Shown: positions 57,161 through 64,000 of the stretch, piece after piece | How positions within the stretch are numbered: position 1 is the stretch's first letter | How the letters are laid out: every line of letters starts with the position of its first letter | Source of the DNA: Blastocystis hominis | Taxonomy: Eukaryota; Sar; Bigyra; Opalinata; Blastocystidae | Assembly (NCBI RefSeq): GCF_000151665.1 | Contig: NW_013171868.1 | Coordinates: forward strand, 503,501 to 567,500 | Length of the DNA stretch: 64,000 nt | Direction: 5' to 3' | Made by a program: the position numbers and the translations under genes | The notes under the pieces: generated by a model | Database searches by the model: none | What the model saw: the letters and a program-made list of their open reading frames with translations, nothing else | What the model was told of the DNA's origin: nothing

Positions 57161-58698
57161 CTAGTTCGCATTCTCCGAACTGCTTTCCTTGTTCATACTC
57201 GGTATTTCCGTGTCTGCGGGTATTTCTGAAGTGTTCACAGGGGTGACGGGACTCGCAGAACTCGCAGAACTCGCAGAACTCGCAGAACTCGCAGAACTCG
57301 CAGAACTCGCAGAACTCGCAGAACTCGCAGAACTCGCAGAACTCGCAGAACTCGCAGAACTCGCAGAACTCGCAGAACTCGCAGAACTCGCAGAACTCGC
57401 AGAACTCGCATTGTTCGCACTACCACTCCTTTCGTTTTCGGAGGGCGGAATGACCGCGCGATCGGCCAATGCATCGGCCTTCTCTCCGAATCCCTCTCCA
57501 TTCTCCAGATCCGGCCCTTTCTCCCCTTCTTCGCCCATCGCGTTCTTCGTCTGAGCAGTTCCATCCTCCGCCAGAACCTTCATTTCCACTTCCTTCGCCC
57601 CCTTTCCGCTCTGCGCATTCATCGCTGCCTCCACCTTCACCTTCAGCTCCTCTTCGTTTGACATCGATTTCACCAATTCCAGCGTCTTACGAGCCGTCAC
57701 AGCACGTCTCCACGTGACGAACTTGTACACGGAGAGATTCCAAAACACCACGACCAGTACGAACGAGATTAGGGAAATAACCCACATGTTCCATTGCGTC
57801 CATTGAAAGATCACCACTGTGCAGAGCGTGTACCACCCTCCAGAAGCTCCGCCAAGAATCATGGGACCGATTGCACCGGTCGAAACGTCTGCGCCTTGCG
57901 CTAAAGAGACCGACACCATGGTGGTGAGGAAGATGGCTGGGAAGGTCGAGGCTGCACCTGCAGCAATGCCAGCATCGGTTTGACTCAACACACCACTAAC
58001 AAAGATGGCTGTTCCGGCGACCACACCTCGAGCCAGATGGATGTACCACTTCACTACGTTCTTACCAGCAGGAGTGGGAGGAAGATCCCAACATAGATAC
58101 CCACCGATGAAGCAAGTGAGAATAACTAAAATAAACGTATAAATAAGATTGTTCAATCCAATGGCTTCCAAGGCTTGCTGGATTAAGATAATTAAAATGG
58201 CCGCGACAAACCAAACCAAGAGAGAAACGATAGAAGAAACTAAGACCGACAACCCATTTGGCCACTTTTTGGGGAGTCTGGGGGGAAGCACCTTCCAGAC
58301 GGGCATAAAGCATACATTCGTAGAAAATATCCCAAACATACAGGCTAGTCCCGAATTGACTCTATCAGCTACACTCTTCGAATTATCCGATAAAATAATA
58401 AAAAGAGCAGGGATAATGGTAGAAGGAACAGTTCCAATCACACTACCAACAGCTCCCCCATATTTCTCAATCAAGCAGGCAACAGCAATAGCCATTAAAA
58501 AGGCTACAGATGCAGAAAGAGTCGGCTTTAGGAAGTTCGTTTTGTATTATTTATTCTGTAAAATACACAAACACTGCACAGCTGATAACCGCGATTGTCA
58601 ACTCCTGAAAAGTGTTAAAGCGAAAGCCCGAAAAAGGAACTTTGGATTCGGCGAACTCTGACCTTCAAAGACCTCTTATGCAAAACACCTGCCTCCAT
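57161..58698 (-). CDS. Multi-span membrane protein with Ala/Ser repeat tail
   Basis: ATG at 58698 (M-E-A joined to E-F-A-E-S-K). Introns of 31, 36 and 49 nt restore the frame into a long hydrophobic region of about ten helices (S-V-A-F-L-M-A-I-A-V-A-C-L-I-E-K; L-L-V-W-F-V-A-A-I-L-I-I-L; G-A-A-S-T-F-P-A-I-F-L-T-T). Some Gly-rich stretches (G-T-V-P-S-T-I-I-P) look transporter-like. The cytosolic tail is charged (K-V-K-V-E-A-A-M-N) and ends in a run of S-S-A units encoded by about seventeen 9-nt repeats (57250-57409). TAG at 57161. Predicted transporter of unknown substrate; no family assigned. Confidence 0.65.
57250..57409 (-). repeat. 9-nt tandem repeat encoding Ser-Ser-Ala
   Basis: About 17 perfect copies of GAACTCGCA on the plus strand, in frame in the minus-strand membrane protein. 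Perfect identity suggests recent expansion or ongoing length change. Confidence 0.95.
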
Positions 58699-58813
58699 TT
58701 TGTTAGCTGATTGCCCAAAAGTGCAAAAAATCAACAAGAAAAACGATCACCATGACCTTACTATTAAACTGTACGGTTTGGAGGGAAACAAAAAAAACAT
58801 CGTCATTTCGTTG

Positions 58814-59167
58814 ATGGAGGATATTTTGTCTCTATTCCCCATAACGAACCCATTTTTCTTTTCAAATATGGAAAAGAGTGACTACCAAGTCGTATTGAAT
58901 TTCGTTCGATTTTGCTTATATAGTGTTGCTCTATTCCTATATATATTCGTACAAAACCAGAATCCGGGACAATTTGTTTTTTCTTGTGGAACATGTAATC
59001 GTGTAGTGATCGAACAAGATGATACCAACAATTTAGTGAGCATCCTGAAAATAATGAATAACGTAGTTTTTGAAAAGGTTGATGGTGAGTTGTAGAAATC
59101 CCTAAAGCGCCAGCATCAACCGTCTTCACCCATGTACAACGTGACCTCCGACCTCTCTAATGTGTAG
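58814..59167 (+). CDS. Small uncharacterised membrane protein
   Basis: Start uncertain (ATG at 58814, M-E-D-I-L-S-L-F-P-I). One transmembrane helix (F-C-L-Y-S-V-A-L-F-L-Y-I-F-V) precedes a Cys-x2-Cys containing segment (S-C-G-T-C-N-R-V-V-I-E-Q-D-D). A 30-nt intron (59064-59093) joins I-M-N-N-V to K-S-L-K-R-Q-H-Q, ending L-S-N-V with TAG at 59165-59167. An antisense frame covers the same region but gives no better protein. Family not recognised. Confidence 0.4.
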
Positions 59168-59279
59168 AATTTCAAAATACAAACGTCAAGAATACTCATT
59201 TCCTATTTGTTCCACAAACACGTTCTAAAACACGATAACACTACTTAGCAATGCTCCAAGAGCGAACTCCTGAACTCTT

Positions 59280-60045
59280 TTACAGGTGAGAATTGGTTTT
59301 AACACCCACTTGCGGGCTTTTCGGTCCATAAAGTTCAGCTATGGAGGCTGTGTGAAGACTCCGCGATGAGTCTTCGCGATCCTTTTTGTCGAGCCCAGCA
59401 TTTGCCGAAGGCTTCAGAGTGAAACTCATGAACAGGTCTTCGATGGGACTCAGCGAGCCACTTCGATGGGATAAACTGCTCAGACCTCCTGAAGCACGCG
59501 TACGCAACGGAGTGGAGGGGGAAGGAGACGATACAGCTGGGGTTACGGGAGCAGTCTTTGAACGATTTACATTGATGGCAGACAGAGGTTTCGTGTCGCC
59601 GTCGCTACCAGAATACGAATAATCGTAATCCGAGTCATTATCACGAACCCACATTTTCTTTTCGTACTTGGCTCTGATAAATTTCTCCAGGGCAGCCATC
59701 GAACTATTTTCCGTAGGTCGTGGATAATTCTTGGGCAGGTTGTACTCCCAATACTCGTTTGCCCTCTTATTTCCCCATCTCTGCATATTTCGGATATGCT
59801 CGCTCTTCCAGCTATCCAATGAAACGGACCGGACAAAGGAAATGTGAACACCCAAGTTTCGGTGAACTCCAGAGCAACGGATGCAGATAAAAACTCCAAG
59901 CGTTGCAGATGCCCATCGTGGATCTAGCAAATTAAAATGGAACAAAAAACACACCCGGTGCCCCACAATCAGCACAATGTTTATTGCACTCTTCCTTTAA
60001 CAAACTATCCAGAATCGTTTTGTAGGATGCTTTTATTTCGCCCAT
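59280..60045 (-). CDS. ArfGAP-domain protein (SMAP/AGE2-like)
   Basis: GTPase-activating protein for Arf, acting in vesicle formation. Starts M-G-E-I-K-A-S-Y-K-T-I-L. The zinc finger C-A-D-C-G-A-P is completed across a 31-nt intron (59929-59959 region) by D-P-R-W-A-S-A-T-L-G-V-F-I-C-I-R-C, followed by S-G-V-H-R-N-L-G-V-H with the catalytic Arg, then S-L-D-S-W, N-K-R-A-N-E-Y-W-E and K-F-I-R-A-K-Y-E. The C-terminal part is Ser/Thr-rich and disordered with a T-A-P-V-T-P-A stretch. TAA at 59280-59282. A 7/8 element (TGTTTGTG, minus) occurs near 59215. This ArfGAP is intact and separate from the divergent one in the multidomain kinase at the other end of the window. Confidence 0.9.
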
Positions 60046-60257
60046 TGCAGCAATGTATCTGTAAAAACATTAAAGATCAGAGATGTCCCAATTCCAAAAC
60101 ATATGGCCCATTTGTTTCTCCAATTGTGTACCATGATCGAGAACTCTTTGTGGAGCAAAGTGAAACCCAAATTGATAAAACAAAATCCAAAAAGGATACA
60201 AAAATTAGTGATGCATAAAAAGATAATAACCAAATCAGTCACCTTGGGTCCCTTCCC
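60046..60257. other. Intergenic region
   Basis: About 210 nt between the ABCE1 3' end and the ArfGAP start; AT-rich, no gene seen. Confidence 0.4.
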
Positions 60258-62246
60258 TTAATCCTGCATGAAGAAATAGTTTCCGCTCGCCTTCTGCTCC
60301 TTATCCTTCTGCGAGTCCATCTTGTTAATTCTCGGTCTGTAGTTATTCGGGTCGCGTCGGAACGTGATCGACAGATGCTTCAAGAATCGGTTCATTCCCG
60401 TCAGCAAGCTCTCCGGCGACTTCGCCGTGCACTCCACGCCCGGCTGTCCCTCGTACACCACCACGCGATCGGCCAGATAGGTCGCCTACAGTCATGATGC
60501 GGTCTCTTCGTCCTACCATAATAAAATCGTGCTCTACGATGAACGCTGTGCGCTTCGCGTGCAGAATGAATCGCTTGATAATCTACGCCTCACCGCCGCT
60601 CTCCTCGCCCACTCGCGCGCACACAATACGCTGCTCGGAGTCCAAATACGCCGACGGCTCATCGATCAGATAGATATTCGCGGGCTTGCCGAGCGCCAGC
60701 ACCAGCGCCACGCGCTGCAGCTCACCTCCCGACAGCACGGACAGCGGCTGGTCCATGATTCCGTCGAGATTCATCGGCTTCAGCACGTCGGTTTGGAACT
60801 GCGGGTGGATGTACGCGGCGCGGATCTTCGTCTGGAAGAGGTCCTCCACGGAGCCCTGGAACTTCGGAGAGATCGTCTGCGGCTTGTACGACACGGAGAG
60901 CGCGGGGATGGACGGGGCGCGGCCAGCCTCCTCCTCGTCGCTCTTCATGAGTCCGGCGAGCATGCGGATGAAGGTGGTCTTGCCGGTTCCGTTCTCTCCG
61001 AGCATCACGATGATCTCCGACTCGCTGAAGTTGCCCTTCTCCACGTGCAGAACGAACTTGTGTCCCTTCCCCTGCAGCGTCTTCGTCATCGCCTCGTACT
61101 CGTACAGACTGTCGCGCTTGCCCTTCTTCACGTCGTCCGCCGTCTGCGCCACCTTGAAGGTCAGCTCCAGCTCGCGGAAGCGGAGGTTCTCGGTGGGGAC
61201 GAAGCCCGCGAGGAACACGTTGATGCCATCGCGCACGTTGAACGGCATCGTGACCACGCCGTACGCGCCGGGACGGCCGTACAGCACGCAGACGAAGTCG
61301 GAGAGATAGTCCAGCACGGCGAGGTCGTGCTCCACGACGATCACGTACACGCCGTCCTTCGCCTCCAGCACCGAGCGGATCACTTCGGCGGCGCGCAGAC
61401 GCTGCTTGACGTCCAGGTAGGACGACGGCTCGTCGAACATGTACACGTCCGACTTCGCCATGGCGGTGATCGCGATCGCGAAGCGCTGAAGCTCACCGCC
61501 AGAGAGCTGGTCGATGTCACGACTCATGAGGTGGTTCAGCTCCAGCACAGAGCAGATCGAGTCGCGGATCCCACGCTTGTCGCGCGCGTTGATCAGCTTC
61601 TCCACTTGCCCGCGGAGATGCTTCGGAATGATGTCCACGTACTGGATCTTCGTCACCGCCGTCAGATCGTCCAACAGAATTCGCTTTAAGTAGTTCTGCA
61701 ACTCACTGCCGCGGTAATACTTCAAAATGTCTTCCCAATCCGGAGGGTTGTTGAAGCTACCCAGGTTCGGCTTCAGCTTGCCCGCAAGGATCTTCAGGGC
61801 TGTCGACTTACCGATACCGTTCGTTCCGACCAAACCTAACACTTGATTCGGACGAGGAGTGGGAAGTCTAGTGTTGGACCATTCGATCGTATTCCTACCT
61901 GTGCAGCTTGAAAGAGTTCGGTCCGAATCGGTGTGTCGTTTCGTTCTCAAGACTCTAGAGGTCGATTTCACAACGCTGACCTACTTTAGGAAGATTGATA
62001 ATGCTGATTGCCTTGTAGGGGCATTTCTTCACACAAATACCACATCCAATGCACAGCTCTTCCGAGATGAAACTGATCTTGGAGGTAGACTTGACTTCTA
62101 CGCACAGCTTCCCCATCTTCACAAGGGGACAGTATCTCTTACATTCCAAATTGCAACGGCTAGGTTTACACTAGCAATCACCTCAAACCCTCCGCACCCA
62201 CCTTTTCACCATCCACAATAGCGATACGAGTGCTTGCTTCCGACAT
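60258..62246 (-). CDS. ABCE1: ABCE1/Rli1 ribosome recycling ATPase
   Basis: Soluble iron-sulphur ABC protein that splits ribosomes after termination. Starts [11 protein letters not shown]. The two [4Fe-4S] cysteine sets are complete: [15 protein letters not shown] and [15 protein letters not shown]1 has [19 protein letters not shown] and [12 protein letters not shown]2 has [19 protein letters not shown] and I-D-E-P-S-A-Y-L-D. The C-terminus has [21 protein letters not shown]. Five introns of 30-31 nt. TAA at 60258-60260. One of the best conserved genes here. Confidence 0.97.
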
Positions 62247-62414
62247 TGCTTCCAACGAACCACGAAAGGACGAGTTTGATGTAGAACATCAAACTGCGAA
62301 CTGATTGGATGCACCAATAATAAGAGAAAAAACATTGTTAAAGTATTTGCTGAATAGTGGCAAAATCTCTGTTTGGAATGAATAACCCCGTGCAGTGTAC
62401 TGGACTATTCCTAT
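62247..62414. other. Divergent promoter region
   Basis: 168-nt gap between ABCE1 (minus) and the MORN-like gene (plus). Confidence 0.4.
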
Positions 62415-63443
62415 ATGTTTAGTGTAGATGATCCCTTTGGAAAGGTGAAAAAAGGGGGTGTCAATATTTGGAAAAATGATATCTCTGCTGAATTTCCTAT
62501 TTTGAGTACAGTGAAAAATAGTAACGAAGCTGTATGTCAGATAGGATTTCCTCACCATGGTTTTAAAATGGTCGTAGAACTGAAGAATAATGAATTGCAT
62601 GGAAAGGCTGTTATAACGAATCTGGATGGGAAGGTATTTGCACAGTTTTCGTACAAGAATGGGAACGGCAATGGAAAGTGCCAATTATACTATGAGTCTG
62701 GAAGTTTGTTTTTTAGTGGCTATCTGATTAATGGATATCGAGATGGTTTGGGCATTGAGTATGACGAGAGCGGAGATGTCATGTATAATGGCTTCTTTAC
62801 GAAGGGGATGAGAAACTATCGAATTTTGAAGAATAAAGATAAGGAAGGCTATTGGAATGAGATATGTGAACGTGCTACAGTAATATCAATATGCCACAAA
62901 GATAAACATGGAAGAAATGACGGTGTCTGCTACTTTTATAAGAATTCAGTTATTGATCACATAAGTAGATGGGAAAAGGGTATTGAGGTTGAGCTTTTGC
63001 ACTTGTTTCACGGGGATATTATGGAATCTTATAAAAATGGAAGGCTAGTGTATTACGGACCATTCCAACAGATTTCTGACATGGAAATTAGGCCAAAGGA
63101 CGATGCAGTTAATAATAATGATAATAATAACGGTTCGGAAAAAGATAGTTCTTTATCTACAAAACTGAGAAGAAAGAAGAAAGGGAATAAAAAAAAGAAA
63201 CCTGGAAAGATGAAATTGGATGGACTGGAAATAACGTCCACATTATTCCATATTTTGGCAGTATTTACTCTTGTTTTATCAATAGTATTCTATTATTTGA
63301 ATATGAGTAATGAAAACAAGTTTGTAAAGCGCTCTCTTATAATAAGTTTTACTCTGTTTCTAATAGCAGGAATTGGCTCTACAACATTTGATTGTATTAT
63401 TTGCACAAAACACTGTCGTCGTCGTAATGAAATAGTATCATAA
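62415..63443 (+). CDS. MORN-like repeat protein with C-terminal membrane anchor
   Basis: Intronless, 342 residues, noticeably AT-rich. Several MORN-like repeats (N-N-E-L-H-G-K-A-V-I-T; N-G-N-G-N-G-K-C-Q-L-Y-Y-E-S-G-S-L-F-F-S-G; N-G-Y-R-D-G-L-G-I-E-Y-D-E-S-G-D-V-M-Y-N-G) form the N-terminal part. Then comes an Asn run (N-N-N-D-N-N-N), a basic stretch (R-R-K-K-K-G-N-K-K-K-K), and two transmembrane helices (L-A-V-F-T-L-V-L-S-I-V-F-Y-Y; S-F-T-L-F-L-I-A-G-I-G). It may tether to membranes. Base composition unlike its neighbours suggests a fast-evolving family. TAA at 63441-63443. Confidence 0.75.
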   Translation: MFSVDDPFGKVKKGGVNIWKNDISAEFPILSTVKNSNEAVCQIGFPHHGFKMVVELKNNELHGKAVITNLDGKVFAQFSYKNGNGNGKCQLYYESGSLFFSGYLINGYRDGLGIEYDESGDVMYNGFFTKGMRNYRILKNKDKEGYWNEICERATVISICHKDKHGRNDGVCYFYKNSVIDHISRWEKGIEVELLHLFHGDIMESYKNGRLVYYGPFQQISDMEIRPKDDAVNNNDNNNGSEKDSSLSTKLRRKKKGNKKKKPGKMKLDGLEITSTLFHILAVFTLVLSIVFYYLNMSNENKFVKRSLIISFTLFLIAGIGSTTFDCIICTKHCRRRNEIVS

Positions 63444-64000
63444 TCATATATATATATATATAAATGTTTATTTTGATTGTTTAAAATTGATTACTAATAC
63501 TTTTCCTTTCTAGTGAGAAGAATAATCGGTTTAACAAGATGATGAAGCTTGTTCTAATTGAGTTAATAAGAAATATTGAATTTTATAATAATTCCACCTT
63601 TGGTTTGTGTTTATTATATTCGATCTTAATGCGCTTCTTTATTCTTCTCCATTGTTAGTTTATCCGTAGGTTTTACAATGATGTATACGCATAACAGTGA
63701 AAAGTCCATTATTATTCATTATCATGTGGATAAACTGTATTTGTAAATTTCAGTAGAACATACTAACATTATTCTTTAAGAAACGCAATATAGGGTTCAA
63801 AATACACTAAGAGTTAAAACAGAATATTCAACTATGTCTATCACAAACAGAATTAAAACCATTGAACTTGTTTAAAGATTAAGAAATATACCAGATCAAA
63901 ATAGTAGATTACACTGGTATATTACTATCATATCTAAATCATCAAATGCAATGGTTTCTTGATAATTGCCGCTCCTATTCACAATATTATGAAGGTGCGT
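63444..64000. other. AT-rich region, nothing recognised
   Basis: Begins with a TA dinucleotide run near 63447-63463. No open frame of note, no 3'-end element, no recognised RNA gene. Confidence 0.5.

Noticed and set aside
57189-57554. Plus-strand frame encoding an E-L-A repeat
   Set aside because: Open only because the 9-nt repeat has no stop in this frame; the minus-strand multi-span protein is the real gene.
60529-61689. 386-codon plus-strand frame
   Set aside because: Antisense to ABCE1; composition (Arg/His/Leu) reflects the complementary strand.
1-64000. tRNA, rRNA, CRISPR arrays, insertion sequences, bacterial operons
   Set aside because: No cloverleaf with a T-loop GTTCRANYC in a suitable context, no rRNA-like block, no spaced direct repeats, no transposase or terminal inverted repeats seen by eye. 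Genes are intron-rich and eukaryotic. A tRNA scan would be more reliable than reading.
1-64000. Bacterial contamination
   Set aside because: Nearly all genes contain ~30-nt spliceosomal introns, and the families (TFIIA, SF3A2, COPII, eS7/eL36, ALG9) are eukaryotic.

Overview
This is a eukaryotic nuclear window from the gut stramenopile Blastocystis, or something very close to it. Two properties lead to that identification. First, almost every gene is cut by tiny GT-AG introns, mostly 28-35 nt and very often 29-31 nt. Frames and conserved protein families rejoin exactly when these are removed. Second, gene 3' ends carry a GU-rich element, TGTTTGTT or a close variant, and the coding sequence often stops exactly 4 nt upstream of it with only T or TA of the stop codon present. 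This matches the published Blastocystis system (Klimes and colleagues, 2014) in which polyadenylation 4 nt upstream of the element completes UAA. I use the element as a 3'-end ruler throughout. All coordinates and splices were worked out by eye.

Layout. 1-5440: 3' part of a single-pass membrane protein, then a minus-strand gene that appears to encode NAK-type pseudokinase, ANTH-like, ArfGAP and TKL kinase modules in one protein. 5.8-11.3 kb: a C2H2 zinc-finger gene, a tandem pair of cathepsin B genes, an AI-2E-like transporter and a convergent DCN1-like neddylation gene. 11.7-20.2 kb: Sec24 (with a candidate U12-type AT-AC intron), two uncharacterised membrane proteins and an MFS transporter. 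20.2-33.5 kb: mainly minus-strand genes: a small coiled-coil protein, a large uncharacterised protein, a GT61-type glycosyltransferase, RRP44/DIS3 and D-aminoacyl-tRNA deacylase, plus a plus-strand PHP phosphoesterase. 33-43 kb: two small membrane proteins, ribosomal protein eS7, NSRP1-like splicing regulator, TFIIA gamma, an M20 dipeptidase, ALG9 and the nucleolar GTPase GNL2/NOG2. 43-50 kb: ribosomal protein eL36, a large FtsX-like permease, a protein of unknown function, SF3A2 and an acidic poly-Q protein. 50-64 kb: a large uncharacterised protein, prohibitin (with an exceptional 533-nt intron), MCTS1, a mitochondrial carrier, a multi-span protein with an Ala/Ser repeat tail, a small unknown protein, an SMAP-type ArfGAP, ABCE1 and a MORN-repeat membrane protein. 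The last ~550 nt are AT-rich and appear empty.

The genes are not an operon or pathway cluster; most are housekeeping genes for secretion, translation, RNA processing and ubiquitin-like modification. Packing is tight. Convergent mRNA 3' ends are often 10-30 nt apart, and one gene (the AI-2E-like transporter) has a predicted 3' UTR of zero length.

Most notable observations: ten or so stop codons made or replaced by polyadenylation; a possible minor-spliceosome intron; near-identical palindromic introns in unrelated genes; the endocytosis-themed multidomain kinase; a DIS3 PIN domain lacking its catalytic DTN motif; and a 533-nt repeat-bearing intron in a genome of 30-nt introns.
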